A DNA stretch of 64,000 nt, from positions 1 through 64,000 of the forward strand of contig NZ_JACCJY010000028.1 in NCBI RefSeq assembly GCF_014596085.1, given 5' to 3'. A program made the translations under genes and the position numbers. This document shows, piece after piece, positions 1-10,919 of this stretch (its first letter is position 1; every line of letters starts with the position of its first letter). The notes below the pieces were generated by a model. It saw only the letters and a list, made by a program, of their open reading frames with translations, was not told the DNA's origin and did no database searches. This DNA is from Azospirillum tabaci. GTDB taxonomy: Bacteria; Pseudomonadota; Alphaproteobacteria; Azospirillales; Azospirillaceae.

Positions 1-1302
1 GGCGGCTCGCAGGCGCCCATTTCCGAAGGCGCGCGCTGGATGCAGATCGTCGTCGGCATCGTCTGCATGGTGGCCGCGGCCAACATCCAGTATGCCTGGA
101 CGCTGTTCGTGCCGGAAATCCAGGCCACCCATGGCTGGACCCGCGCCTCGATCCAGACTGCCTTCACCGTCTTCGTCGTCGTCCAGACCTGGCTGACCCC
201 CATCGAAGGCTACTTCATCGACCGCTACGGCCCCCGCGCCATCGTCGCCTTCGGCGGCGTGATGACCGGCCTCTCCTGGATCATCGACAGCTACGCCGGC
301 TCGCTCGGCATGCTCTATGTCGGCTCGGCCATCGGCGGCATCGGCGTCGGCTGCGTCTACGCCACCTGCGTCAACAGCGCGCTCAAGTGGTTCCCGGACA
401 AGCGCGGCCTCGCCGTCGGCCTGACCGCGGGCGGCTACGGCGCCGGCTCGGCCGTGACCATCCTGCCGATCGCCAACATGATCCATTCCTCGGGCTACCA
501 GGCGACCTTCTTCTGGTTCGGCCTGCTGCAGGGCACGATCATCCTCATCGCCGCCTTCTTCCTGCGCGCTCCGCAGAAGGATCAGGTCAAGGCCTCGACC
601 AAGGTCCTGCAGTCCCGCCGCGACTACACGCTGAAGGAAGCGCTGCAGACGCCGGTCTTCTGGGTCATGATGGTCATGTTCATCTGCACCGTGTCGGGCG
701 GCCTGATGGCGGTGGCCCAGCTCGGCGTGATCGCCCACGATCTGGGCGTCAAGGAAGCCCCGATCAGCCTGTTCGGCATCACCATGGCGGCTCTGCCCTT
801 CGCGCTGATGCTCGACCGCGTGATGAACGGCATCTCCCGTCCGCTGTTCGGCTTCATCTCCGACCACATCGGCCGTGAAGCGACGATGTTCATCGCCTTC
901 ACCTTCGAAGGCCTCGGCATCCTGATGCTCAGCCGCTTCGGCCACGACCCGATCATGTTCCTGATCCTGTCGGGTCTGGTGTTCCTGGCCTGGGGCGAAG
1001 TGTACAGCCTGTTCAGCGCGACCTCGGCGGACACCTTCGGCACCAAGCATGCGGCGAAGATCTACGGCGTGCTGTACTGCGCCAAGGGCGTCGCGGCGCT
1101 GCTGGTCCCGCTGGGCAACCTGCTGATGGAAGCCACCGGCACCTGGGCGACCGTGCTCTACATCTGCGCCACCATGGACCTCATCGCGGCCTTCTGCGCC
1201 ATCGCGGTCTTGCGGCCCATGCTGCGCAAGCACCACGCCCGAAACGCCGAGCTCGCCGCCCGGCAGGGCGCGGGGGGGCTGGCGGTGCAGACCGGCCACT
1301 GA
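1..1302 (+). CDS. OFA-family MFS transporter (oxalate/formate antiporter-like), 5' partial
   Basis: The reading frame is open from base 1, so the true start lies outside the window. An internal ATG at 40 is unlikely to be the start, because the paralogue at 3902-5200 shows the same GRWMQ-type region about 14 residues inside the protein. The roughly 430 residues alternate hydrophobic helices typical of a 12-segment major facilitator. The short loop DRYGPR after the second helix fits the MFS motif-A region. Family members exchange oxalate, formate or other small carboxylates at the inner membrane; the substrate here is inferred only. The nearby glyoxylate genes and the second copy suggest uptake of C2 or C3 acids. 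A strong hairpin follows the stop. Confidence 0.85.
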   Translation, partial: GGSQAPISEGARWMQIVVGIVCMVAAANIQYAWTLFVPEIQATHGWTRASIQTAFTVFVVVQTWLTPIEGYFIDRYGPRAIVAFGGVMTGLSWIIDSYAGSLGMLYVGSAIGGIGVGCVYATCVNSALKWFPDKRGLAVGLTAGGYGAGSAVTILPIANMIHSSGYQATFFWFGLLQGTIILIAAFFLRAPQKDQVKASTKVLQSRRDYTLKEALQTPVFWVMMVMFICTVSGGLMAVAQLGVIAHDLGVKEAPISLFGITMAALPFALMLDRVMNGISRPLFGFISDHIGREATMFIAFTFEGLGILMLSRFGHDPIMFLILSGLVFLAWGEVYSLFSATSADTFGTKHAAKIYGVLYCAKGVAALLVPLGNLLMEATGTWATVLYICATMDLIAAFCAIAVLRPMLRKHHARNAELAARQGAGGLAVQTGH

Positions 1303-1337
1303 TCGGTCCGCGCACAACGGGTTACTGCCCTCGGAGA

Positions 1338-1376
1338 AAGGCCGCCGCGCGCACCCCGCGCGGCGGCCTTCTTTCA
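1338..1376 (+). terminator. Rho-independent terminator after the MFS gene
   Basis: A perfect 14-bp inverted repeat (1338-1351 with 1357-1370, loop CACCC) ends in CTT and runs into CTTTCATT. It lies 35 bases after the MFS stop and just past the end of the opposing small gene, so it may serve both strands. Confidence 0.8.
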
Positions 1377-1562
1377 TTCCAGGAAGAAGGGACGGTTGTG
1401 GCCCTCGCCGGACTGGTTGAAGCGGTCCGACGACCAGAGGCCGTCCGGCTGCTCGTCCTGCGGATCGGAAGTCCACTCGTCGTCCTCCCGCATCAGCAGG
1501 GTCAGGCCGTGGCCCATCAGGCCGGCCAGGGCGACGAAGGCGATCATCTGGGATTCGAGCAT
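1374..1562 (-). CDS. Small hypothetical protein, 62 aa, one predicted membrane segment
   Basis: I do not recognise a family. The frame stays open further upstream, but the ATG at 1562 is preferred: it has a GGAG about 9 bases upstream and gives a compact protein. Residues 5-24 form a hydrophobic, Gly/Met/Leu-rich segment (IAFVALAGLMGHGLTLLM) that could be a membrane anchor. An acidic, Trp-containing tail follows (DDEW, DGLW) and ends in FFLE. A GTATAC palindrome of the GntR type lies about 83-98 bases upstream, nearly identical to one upstream of the CBS-domain gene near 17.4 kb, so the gene may be in a shared regulon. It is convergent with the MFS gene and divergent from thiC. Confidence 0.5.
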   Translation of the reverse strand: MLESQMIAFVALAGLMGHGLTLLMREDDEWTSDPQDEQPDGLWSSDRFNQSGEGHNRPFFLE

Positions 1563-1644
1563 GGGACGGGCTCCGGGCACTCGGGAGGGGCTTTGCTTCT
1601 TGTTGTGAAGCAGCATAGCGGCCCGGCTCAGGCTGCGCAATGGG

Positions 1645-1674
1645 ATTTTGTATACCAGATAATGGATACCAGAA
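1645..1674. promoter_or_regulatory. GntR-type operator-like palindrome with a second half-site
   Basis: The 16-mer ATTTTGTATACCAGAT (1645-1660) centres on GTATAC, and a second copy of the right half, GGATACCAGA, follows at 1664-1673. The 16-mer matches the one at 17554-17569 at 15 of 16 positions. GTA-TAC cores are typical of FadR/FCD-type GntR proteins. It lies in the divergent promoter region of the 62-aa gene and thiC. Assignment to a regulator is inference. Confidence 0.5.
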
Positions 1675-1718
1675 CCGCAACAATTGCATTGATCGGGTGG
1701 GATTCGCCGTGAATCGCG

Positions 1719-1747
1719 TTGACGTGGGTGGGGCGGATCGTTCAGCA
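1719..1747 (+). promoter_or_regulatory. thiC: Possible promoter for the thiC leader
   Basis: TTGACG at 1719-1724 and a poor -10 (TCAGCA, 1742-1747) are spaced by 17 bases and lie just before the TPP riboswitch, as expected for a leader promoter. The -10 is weak, so this is only a candidate. Confidence 0.3.
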
Positions 1748-1764
1748 TGGCGACGTTCCAAGGG

Positions 1765-3819
<2,055 letters not shown>

Positions 3820-3836
3820 CGCCCGAAATGGAAAGG

Positions 3837-3898
3837 GGACGCCCTTGCGGGCGCCCCCTCGCTTCGGCTCCTTCCCCAAGCGGGGGGAGGGGAAGAGA
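3837..3898. terminator. GC-rich hairpins between convergent genes
   Basis: Between thiC and the convergent MFS gene, GGGGACGCCC pairs with GGGCGCCCCC (about 3837-3861) and CCTTCCCC pairs with GGGGAGGGG further on. The region could end transcription from both sides. It also resembles the CCCTC/GAGGG repeats found elsewhere in the window, but it is not a clear copy. Confidence 0.45.
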
Positions 3899-3901
3899 GC
3901 G

Positions 3902-5200
3902 TCAGGGCGTTGCCGTCACGCTCCGGCCGTTGGGCGTGCCCAGCGACTCGGCGGCCATGCGGTTGCGCATCGGGCGCAGGACGAACAGCGCCAGCACGGC
4001 GGCCAGCGCGTTGACCCCGGCGGCCAGCAGGAAGACGGCGTGCCAGCTTCCCGTCGCGTCGGCGATGATGTTGGCGAAGGGGATCAGCAGCGCCGCGGTG
4101 CCCTTGGCGGTGTAGAGCAGGCCGGCGTTGCTCGCCGCGAACTTCGACCCGAAGGTGTCGGCGCAGCAGGCCGGGAACAGGCTGTAGATCTCGCCCCAGG
4201 CGAAGAAGACCAGACCGGTCAGCAGCACGAAGGCCACCGGGTCGCGGCCGTAGAGGCTGAGCGCGACGATGCCCACCGCCTCGATCGCGAAGGCGATGAA
4301 CATGGTGTTCTCGCGCCCGATGTGGTCGGACACCCAGCCGAAGAAGGGACGGGTCAGCCCGTTCAGCACCCGGTCGATGGACAGGGCGAAAGTCAGGGCG
4401 GGCAGGGTCAGGCCGAGGATGCTGACCGGCGCGTGGGCCAGCCCGAAATCCTGGGCGATCGGGCCGAGCTGCGCCGTCGCCATCAGCCCGCCGCCGGCCA
4501 CCATCACGAACATGGCGTACATGACCCAGAAGACCGGGGTGCGGACCATCTGGCTCGGCGTGTACTGCCGCTGCGCGGGCGGGGCGGAGTATCCGCCGCG
4601 GGCGAGCGGAGCGGAGGGCGGCGCCACCAACAGCCAGGCGAGCGCGAAGACGACCAGCCCCTGGCCCAGCCCGAAGGCCATGAAGGTCGCCTCGTAGCCC
4701 GAGGTTTCGATCATCGTGGCGATTGGCACGACCGTCAGGGCGGAGCCGGCTCCGAAGCCGGCCGCGGTGATCCCGGCCGCCAGACCGCGCCGGTCGGGGA
4801 ACCACTTCAGCGCGTTGCCCACGCAGGTGCCGTAGACGGCGCCCGCCCCGATGCCGCCGATGGCCGCGGCGACGTAGAGCACGAGCAGCGAGTCGGCCAC
4901 GGCGTTCAGCGCCCAGGAGGCGGCGCAGAGCACCGAGCCGAACAGCACGACGATCCGCGGGCCGAAGCGGTCCACGAACCAGCCCTCGACGGGCACCAGC
5001 CATGTTTCGGTGACGATGAAGATGGTGAAGGCCACCTGGATGGCCGCACGGCCCCAGCCGTGCTTGTCGTCGATGGGTTCGACGAAGAGGGTCCACCCGT
5101 ACTGGAGATTGGCGATCATCGACATGCAGATGACGCCGGCAAGCAACTGCATCCAACGCCCGCCGACAGGCAGAGCGCTCCGCGCACCGGTTTGGCGCAT
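3902..5200 (-). CDS. OFA-family MFS transporter (oxalate/formate antiporter-like)
   Basis: This 432-residue membrane protein is a paralogue of the carrier at the left window edge. The two share runs such as GRWMQ/ARWMQ near the start, AIGGIGAG/AIGGIGVG, VFWVM, and RPFFG/RPLFG followed by SDHIGRE. The start at 5200 is chosen over 5299 because GGGAGG lies about 8 bases before it and the longer form adds only a basic, low-complexity stretch. It probably moves a small carboxylate across the inner membrane; oxalate or formate is family knowledge, not visible in the sequence. It lies just downstream, on the same strand, of the glycerate/glyoxylate genes but has its own 250-bp upstream region with a palindrome at 5307-5323. 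Confidence 0.88.
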   Translation of the reverse strand: MRQTGARSALPVGGRWMQLLAGVICMSMIANLQYGWTLFVEPIDDKHGWGRAAIQVAFTIFIVTETWLVPVEGWFVDRFGPRIVVLFGSVLCAASWALNAVADSLLVLYVAAAIGGIGAGAVYGTCVGNALKWFPDRRGLAAGITAAGFGAGSALTVVPIATMIETSGYEATFMAFGLGQGLVVFALAWLLVAPPSAPLARGGYSAPPAQRQYTPSQMVRTPVFWVMYAMFVMVAGGGLMATAQLGPIAQDFGLAHAPVSILGLTLPALTFALSIDRVLNGLTRPFFGWVSDHIGRENTMFIAFAIEAVGIVALSLYGRDPVAFVLLTGLVFFAWGEIYSLFPACCADTFGSKFAASNAGLLYTAKGTAALLIPFANIIADATGSWHAVFLLAAGVNALAAVLALFVLRPMRNRMAAESLGTPNGRSVTATP

Positions 5201-5306
5201 ATGGTTCCTCCCGGATGGTCCGCTATCTCGTTCTTGTCCTGGCGCGCGCGGGGTGCGTTCGGTGCCCGACCGCTTCGCTTTGTCCTTCGAACGGGGCAAT
5301 CCGGTT

Positions 5307-5323
5307 GCATGCCGTTGGCATGC
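5307..5323. promoter_or_regulatory. Perfect 7-bp inverted repeat upstream of the MFS gene
   Basis: GCATGCC-GTT-GGCATGC is a perfect palindrome about 110 bases before the start codon of the minus-strand MFS gene. It has the size of an operator for a dimeric regulator. The regulator is unknown. Confidence 0.4.
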
Positions 5324-5454
5324 CAGACGCCGTATTCGTGATGCCTTGACGGTGAGTGTGGCGGATGATCCGTGGAGTCAGCAAGAAATTTTCGTGAGCG
5401 GGCGCCGCTCTGGCCATAAGTGATATATTAAATCGGCCGGCGGTGCCCCGCCCG

Positions 5455-6717
5455 TCACAGGACCAGAACGGCGCGGAAGTCGTTGACGTTGGTCAGGGTC
5501 GGCCCGGTCACCAGCAGGTCGCCGAGCGCGCTGAAGAAGCTGTAGCCGTCGTTGTCGGCCAGCCGCTCCTTGGCGTTGACGCCGACCTCGGCGGCGCGGG
5601 CCAGCGTGTCGGGGCCGAGCAGGGCGCCGGCGTTGTCCTCCGTCCCGTCGATACCGTCGGTGTCGGCAGCCAGGGCGTGGACGCCCTTCATCCCGTCCAG
5701 CGCCACGGTCAGTGCCAGCAGGAACTCGGCGTTGCGCCCGCCGCGTCCCTTGCCGCGCACGGTCACCGTGGTCTCGCCGCCGGACAGCAGGACGCAGGGC
5801 TTGGCCGCCGGCTGGTCGTGCTCGACGATCTGGCGGGCGATGCCGGCATGGACGAGCGCCACCTCGCGCGACTCGCCCTCCAGCGCGTTGCCGAGGATGA
5901 CCGGGGTGACGCCGGCCTTGCGGGCGACCTCCGCCGCGCGTTCCAGCGCCATCTGCGGGGTGGCGACGAGGATGGTGCTGACGCGCTCCAGCCGCGGGTC
6001 GCCGGGCTTCGGGCTCTCGTCGCGCCCGGCCAGCAGATGGTCCATGACCGGCTGCGGCGGGGTGATGCCGTACTTCTCCAGCACGGCCAGCGCGTCGGCG
6101 TAGCTGGTCGGGTCCGGCACGGTGGGGCCGGAGGCGATCACCGACAGATCGTCGCCCGGCACGTCGGAGATGACCAGCGAGACCACCCGCGCCTTGGTTG
6201 CTGCGGCCAGTCGCCCGCCCTTGATTGCGGACAGGTGCTTGCGCACGCAGTTCATCTCGGTGATGTTCGCGCCGGAGCGGAGCAGCGCCTTGGATACCGC
6301 CTGCTTGTCGGCCATGCTGATACCCGGCGCGGGCAGGGCGAGCAGGGCGGAGCCGCCGCCGGAGATCAGGCAGAGCATCAGGTCGTCGGGGCCGAGCGAG
6401 GCGGCGATGTCGAGGATGCGCTTCGCCGCCTGCTGGCCGGCCTCGTCGGGGACGGGATGCGACGCCTCGACCACCTCGATCCGCTCGCAGGGCACGTTGT
6501 GGCCGTAGCGGGTGACGACCAGCCCGGACAGCGGACCCTTCCAGTGATCCTCCACCGCCTTCGCCATGGAGGCCGCGGCCTTGCCGGCACCGACGACGAC
6601 CGTGCGGCCCTTCGGCGGTTCCGGAAGGTGCGGCGGCACGCACAGCGCCGGCTGCGCCGAAGCGACGGCGGCGCGGAACATGTCGGTCAGGAGCGCGCGG
6701 GGGTCGGTGGTCGTCAT
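5455..6717 (-). CDS. Glycerate 2-kinase, MOFRL family
   Basis: The 420-residue protein is a MOFRL-type glycerate kinase (named gckA or ttuD elsewhere), phosphorylating D-glycerate to 2-phosphoglycerate with ATP in the cytosol. N-terminal VVGAGKAAASMAKAVE, the GGGSALL loop and the C-terminal LLSGGETTVTVRGKGRGGRN block with the DTDGIDG motif are the family signatures. The start at 6717 has GGAAGGGA about a dozen bases upstream; the upstream alternative at 6771 adds only a basic tail. It closes the gcl-hyi-reductase run, after a 256-bp gap filled by a palindromic repeat. It would feed glyoxylate-derived carbon into lower glycolysis, next to pyruvate kinase. Confidence 0.93.
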   Translation of the reverse strand: MTTTDPRALLTDMFRAAVASAQPALCVPPHLPEPPKGRTVVVGAGKAAASMAKAVEDHWKGPLSGLVVTRYGHNVPCERIEVVEASHPVPDEAGQQAAKRILDIAASLGPDDLMLCLISGGGSALLALPAPGISMADKQAVSKALLRSGANITEMNCVRKHLSAIKGGRLAAATKARVVSLVISDVPGDDLSVIASGPTVPDPTSYADALAVLEKYGITPPQPVMDHLLAGRDESPKPGDPRLERVSTILVATPQMALERAAEVARKAGVTPVILGNALEGESREVALVHAGIARQIVEHDQPAAKPCVLLSGGETTVTVRGKGRGGRNAEFLLALTVALDGMKGVHALAADTDGIDGTEDNAGALLGPDTLARAAEVGVNAKERLADNDGYSFFSALGDLLVTGPTLTNVNDFRAVLVL

Positions 6718-6820
6718 GGTCTGGTTCTGTCCCTTCCCTGAGCCGCGCCGTTCACCGGCGCCGGTCCTCATGTGCTGGGAATGCTAACGGATTTGGCGCG
6801 GGGGGCAATGGGGGAAGTAC

Positions 6821-6960
6821 CCCTCTCCCGTCCCGGGAGAGGGTGCCCGCGAAGCGGGCGGGTGAGGGTCGCGCAAGGATCAAGGCACTGTTCCTTGGCG
6901 GCACCCTCACCCTCCCATGCTATGCATGGGCCCCTCCCTCTCCCGGGGCGGGAGAGGGAG
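6821..6960. repeat. GC-rich palindromic repeat, copy 1 (140 bp)
   Basis: Nested inverted repeats start with CCCTCTCCCG...CGGGAGAGGG, pass through GTGCCCGC/GCGGGCGGGTGAGGGT and end with CACCCTCACCCTCCCA...TGGG and CCCTCTCCCGGGGCGGGAGAGGGA. A near-identical copy lies at 34294-34434 inside the urease operon. This copy separates the glycerate kinase gene from the reductase gene in the same minus-strand run. It contains no gene of its own and is probably a REP/MITE-like element. Confidence 0.85.
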
Positions 6961-6973
6961 ATAAAGAACAACT

Positions 6974-7882
6974 TCACTCCGCGGGTTCGGTCACGCGGTG
7001 GTTCTGGCCGATCTCGTGGTTGGCGAGCAGCTCCAGCGCGCGGACCATGCCGGAGTGGTCCCAGGCCTTGCCGCCCTGGGCCGCGCAGGCGTTGAACAGC
7101 TCCTGGCAGGTCGCCGTGTTGGGCAGCGACACGCCGAGCGCGCGGGCACCGGACAGGGCCAGATTCAGGTCCTTCTGGTGCAGCTCGATGCGGAAGCCCG
7201 GATCGAAGGTGCGCTTCACCATGCGCTCGCCGTGCACCTCCAGGATGCGCGAGGAGGCGAAGCCGCCCATCAGGGCCTGACGGACCTTCGCCGGGTCGGC
7301 GCCGGCCTTGGACGCGAACAGCAGGGCCTCGCCCACCGCCTCGATGGTCAGGGCGACGACGATCTGGTTGGCGACCTTCGTCGTCTGGCCGTCGCCGTTG
7401 CCGCCGACCAGCGTGATGTTCTTGCCCATCTTCTCGAACAGCGGCTTCACCGTCTCGAAGGCCTTGTCGGGACCGCCGACCATGATGGTCAGCGAGGCGG
7501 CCTTGGCGCCGACCTCGCCGCCGGACACCGGGGCGTCGAGGTAGTCACAGCCCAGCTCGTTGATGCGCTGGGCGAAGGCCTTCGTCTCGATCGGGGAGAT
7601 CGAGGACATGTCCACGACGATCTTGCCGGCCGACAGACCCTCGGCGACGCCGTTCGGGCCGAACAGGGCGGCCTGCACATGGGGGGTGTCGGGGACCATC
7701 GTGAAGACGATGTCGGCCTTCTGCGCCACCTCACGGCTGGAGCCGCAGGCCGTGGCGCCCTTGGCGAGCAGGTCTTCGGGGGCCGGGTTGATGTCGTAGA
7801 CGAACAGGGTGTGGCCGGCGTCGGCCAGATGACCGGCCATGGGGCGGCCCATGATGCCGAGACCGATGAATCCAACGTTCAT
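6974..7882 (-). CDS. garR: 2-hydroxy-3-oxopropionate (tartronate semialdehyde) reductase
   Basis: A beta-hydroxyacid dehydrogenase of 302 residues that reduces tartronate semialdehyde to D-glycerate with NAD(P)H. The N-terminal Rossmann motif is GFIGLGIMGRPMAGHL. The substrate motif DAPVSGGEVGA follows near residue 120, and the catalytic Lys lies in GDGQTTKVANQ near residue 170. The start at 7882 has GAGGACA upstream. It sits between hyi and the glycerate kinase gene, downstream of gcl, as in classic glyoxylate operons, which fixes the substrate better than sequence alone. It could equally be called glxR. Confidence 0.93.
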   Translation of the reverse strand: MNVGFIGLGIMGRPMAGHLADAGHTLFVYDINPAPEDLLAKGATACGSSREVAQKADIVFTMVPDTPHVQAALFGPNGVAEGLSAGKIVVDMSSISPIETKAFAQRINELGCDYLDAPVSGGEVGAKAASLTIMVGGPDKAFETVKPLFEKMGKNITLVGGNGDGQTTKVANQIVVALTIEAVGEALLFASKAGADPAKVRQALMGGFASSRILEVHGERMVKRTFDPGFRIELHQKDLNLALSGARALGVSLPNTATCQELFNACAAQGGKAWDHSGMVRALELLANHEIGQNHRVTEPAE

Positions 7883-7948
7883 GGCTGTGTCCTCAAATCT
7901 TCTGTGTTCGGGCGGTCGAAAAAGGGGTGGGCGATCAGGTGGCGGCCC

Positions 7949-8746
7949 TCAGGCGGCTACGGTCTCGCTGGGGGTGGCGGCGCGCATCCAGCCCAGCCCT
8001 TCGCTGGTCCCCTTGGCCGGCTTGTACTCGCAGCCGACCCAGCCGTCGTAGCCGATCCGGTCGAGCGCCGCGAAGACGAAGGGGTAGTTGATCTCGCCGG
8101 TGCCCGGCTCGTTGCGGCCGGGATTGTCGGCGATCTGGACATGCGCGATCTTCGGCAGCAGGCGCTGGATGGTCGGGACGAGGTCGCCCTCCATGATCTG
8201 CATGTGGTAGACGTCGTACTGGATGAAGAGGTTGTCGGAGCCGACGGCCTCCAGGATCCGTTCCGCCTGCGCGGTGTTGGTCAGGTAGAAGCCCGGAATG
8301 TCGCGGGTGTTGATCGGCTCGATCAGGAAGCGGATGCCGGCCTGCTTCAGCGCCTTGGCGGCGAAGGACAGGTTGTCCACGAAGGTGCGCTCCAGCGCGT
8401 CCGCCGCCACGCCCGCCGGGGCCTTGCCGGCGAGGCAGTTGATCTGCTTGCAGCCCAGCGCCGTGGCGTACTCGATGGCGCGGCCCACCCCGTCCTGGAA
8501 CTCGCCCACGCGGTCCGGCAGGACGGCGATGCCGCGCTCGCCCGCGTCCCAGTCGCCCGCCGGCAGGTTGTGCAGGACCTGGGTCAGCCGGTTGGCGGCC
8601 AGCCGCTCGACCAGCGCATCCTTCTCGAAGGCGTAGGGAAACAGATACTCGACCCCGGTGAAGCCGTCCTTCGCCGCCGCGGCGAAGCGGTCGAGGAAGG
8701 GCAGCTCGTTGTAGAGCATCGTCAGGTTGGCGGCGAACTTGGGCAT
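7949..8746 (-). CDS. hyi: Hydroxypyruvate isomerase
   Basis: A 265-residue TIM-barrel enzyme that interconverts hydroxypyruvate and tartronate semialdehyde. Conserved blocks include FAANLTMLYNE at the start, EYLFPY, the metal/active-site segment LIEPINTRDIPGFYL, the YDVYHMQIMEGD block and the HVQIADNPGRNEPGTGEI block. The start at 8746 has GGGAGAGAG 4-5 bases upstream; an in-frame ATG at 8839 would add 31 residues lacking similarity. It lies 66 bases before garR and is separated from gcl by about 210 bases that contain a short palindromic repeat. Confidence 0.95.
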   Translation of the reverse strand: MPKFAANLTMLYNELPFLDRFAAAAKDGFTGVEYLFPYAFEKDALVERLAANRLTQVLHNLPAGDWDAGERGIAVLPDRVGEFQDGVGRAIEYATALGCKQINCLAGKAPAGVAADALERTFVDNLSFAAKALKQAGIRFLIEPINTRDIPGFYLTNTAQAERILEAVGSDNLFIQYDVYHMQIMEGDLVPTIQRLLPKIAHVQIADNPGRNEPGTGEINYPFVFAALDRIGYDGWVGCEYKPAKGTSEGLGWMRAATPSETVAA

Positions 8747-8892
8747 GTCTCTCTCCCGGATGGTCGTTTCGGGCCGGATGTTCGTTACGGACTTGGCCGG
8801 TTGGCGGTCAGGATCGAAGGGCGATGGCGGAGGCGTCAACGCGACGTCCGCCTTTTTCCACCCTGCGGAACTGTGGATCTGGCGGAGCCGCG

Positions 8893-8940
8893 TGCCCCCA
8901 CCCTGACCCTCCCCCGTTTCGCAGGGGAGGGGATTTGGGC
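8893..8940. repeat. Short CCCTC/GAGGG palindromic repeat
   Basis: GACCCTCCCCCGTTTCGC followed by AGGGGAGGGG forms a stem-loop between gcl and hyi. It resembles the first half of the repeat at 35904-36004 (CCCTCCCCCGCTTCGCGAGG). It may set gene dosage between gcl and hyi or may be a degenerate mobile repeat. Confidence 0.6.
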
Positions 8941-8954
8941 GCGCGGCGTGTTGA

Positions 8955-10724
8955 TCAGACCCGCACCAGCTCCGGCTCGTCCGCGGGCACGTCCAGCACG
9001 TCCTCGAACTCGGTGATGTTGTTGATCTCCGTGCCCATGGCGATGTTGGTGACGCGCTCCAGGATGACCTCGACGACCACCGGGACCTGGAACTCGTCCA
9101 TCCAGGCTTGCGCCTGGGCGAAGGCGGATTGCAGGTTGTCCGGGTCGGTGACGCGGATGGCCTTGCAGCCGAGTCCCTCGGCCACCGCGACGTGATCCAC
9201 GCCGTAGACGCCGATCTCCGGGGCGTTGATGTTCTCGAAGGAGAGCTGGACCTGGAAGTCCATCTGGAAGGCGCGCTGCGCCTGCCGGATCAGTCCGAGG
9301 TAGCTGTTGTTCACCAGAACGTGGATGTAGGGCAGCTTGAACTGCGCGCCCACCGCCAGCTCCTCGATCAGGAACTGGAAGTCGTAGTCGCCGGACAGCG
9401 CGACGATCTTGCGCTTCGGATCGGCCACCCGCACGCCGAGCGCCGCCGGCAGGGTCCAGCCGAGCGGGCCGGCCTGACCGCAATTGATCCAATGGCGCGG
9501 CTTGTAGACGTGCAGGAACTGCGCGCCGGCAATCTGCGACAGGCCGATGGTCGAGACGTAGCAGACGTCCTCGCCGAAGGCGCTGTTCATCTCCTGATAG
9601 ACGCGCTGCGGCTTGATCGGCACGTTGGCGAAGTCGGACTTGCGCAGCATGGAGCGCTTGCGGACCTGGCAGGTCTTCACCCACTCCGACCAGTCGCGCA
9701 GCTTGCCGTCGGCCTTCCACTCCTTCGCAACCTCGATGAAGAGGTCGAGCGCCGCCCCGGCGTCGGAGACGATGCCCAGGTCCGGTGCGAAGACGCGGCC
9801 GATCTGGGTCGGCTCGATGTCCACATGCACGAACTTGCGGCCCTTGGTGTAGACGTCGACCGAGCCGGTGTGGCGGTTGGCCCAGCGGTTGCCGATGCCC
9901 AGCACGAAGTCCGACGCCAGCATGGCGGCGTTGCCGTAGCGGTGGGCGGTCTGGAGACCGACCATGCCGGCCATCAGCGGGTGATCGTCCGGAATGGCGC
10001 CCCAGGCCATCAGGGTCGGGATGACCGGCAGGCCGGCGACCTCGGCGAACTCGACCAACCGGTCGCTGGCGTCGGCGTTGATGATGCCGCCGCCGGCCAC
10101 CAGCAGCGGACGCTCCGCCGCGTTCAGCATGGACAGCGCCTTCTCCACCTGGGCGCGCGTCGCCGCCGGCTTGTAGGTGGGCAGCGGCTCGTAGGCGTCG
10201 GGATCGAACTCGATCTCGGCCATCTGCACATCGATCGGCAGGTCGAGCAGCACCGGGCCGGGCCGGCCGGAGCGCATCAGGTGGAAGGCCTGCTGGAAGG
10301 CGTAGGGGACCTGCCCCGGCTCCAGCACGGTGACCGCCCACTTGGCGACCGGCTTGGCGATGGACGGGATGTCCACGGCCTGGAAATCCTCCTTGTGCAG
10401 GCGGGCGCGGGGCGCCTGGCCGGTGATGCACAGGATCGGAATGGAGTCGGCGGAGGCCGAATAGAGGCCCGTGATCATATCGGTGCCGGCGGGGCCGGAG
10501 GTGCCGATGCACACGCCGATGTTGCCGGCCTTGGCGCGCGTGTAGCCTTCGGCCATATGCGACGCGCCTTCGACATGGCGCGCAAGAACGTGGCCGATGC
10601 GGCCGTTGCGTTGCAGCGCCGCGTAGAACGGATTGATGGCCGCTCCGGGGACGCCAAAGCAAACGGACACACCTTCCTTTTCCAGGACATGCACCGCCGC
10701 TTCAATCGCCATCATCCTAGCCAT
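8955..10724 (-). CDS. gcl: Glyoxylate carboligase (tartronate-semialdehyde synthase)
   Basis: A thiamine-diphosphate enzyme of 589 residues (family about 590) that condenses two glyoxylate to tartronate semialdehyde plus CO2. The N-terminal domain carries [13 protein letters not shown]. In this family Val replaces the usual catalytic Glu of ThDP enzymes, and the segment [15 protein letters not shown] is consistent with that region. The ThDP/Mg motif is SGDYDFQF...[10 protein letters not shown] near residue 450. The ATG at 10724 with GGAGGAG eight bases upstream fits the family N-terminus; the frame is open further back without support. It heads the minus-strand set gcl-hyi-garR-glycerate kinase and diverges from the ThiE-like gene. 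Confidence 0.96.
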   Translation of the reverse strand: MARMMAIEAAVHVLEKEGVSVCFGVPGAAINPFYAALQRNGRIGHVLARHVEGASHMAEGYTRAKAGNIGVCIGTSGPAGTDMITGLYSASADSIPILCITGQAPRARLHKEDFQAVDIPSIAKPVAKWAVTVLEPGQVPYAFQQAFHLMRSGRPGPVLLDLPIDVQMAEIEFDPDAYEPLPTYKPAATRAQVEKALSMLNAAERPLLVAGGGIINADASDRLVEFAEVAGLPVIPTLMAWGAIPDDHPLMAGMVGLQTAHRYGNAAMLASDFVLGIGNRWANRHTGSVDVYTKGRKFVHVDIEPTQIGRVFAPDLGIVSDAGAALDLFIEVAKEWKADGKLRDWSEWVKTCQVRKRSMLRKSDFANVPIKPQRVYQEMNSAFGEDVCYVSTIGLSQIAGAQFLHVYKPRHWINCGQAGPLGWTLPAALGVRVADPKRKIVALSGDYDFQFLIEELAVGAQFKLPYIHVLVNNSYLGLIRQAQRAFQMDFQVQLSFENINAPEIGVYGVDHVAVAEGLGCKAIRVTDPDNLQSAFAQAQAWMDEFQVPVVVEVILERVTNIAMGTEINNITEFEDVLDVPADEPELVRV

Positions 10725-10919
10725 GGCTTGGTCTCCTCCCTCGCGTAACGGGTCGCTGTTGCGTTGGATTGAGCTTTCATCAGCGGGGCGGCTATTGGCA
10801 AAGTGTTGGCGAATCCTTTCCGCGTGATGGAAATCGCGCCGAACGGGGCAGTCCTTCACGGCGCCGCGGACAATTATGCTGCACTTGCACAGTCCCGATG
10901 GCGCTGTCATCGTGATCGG

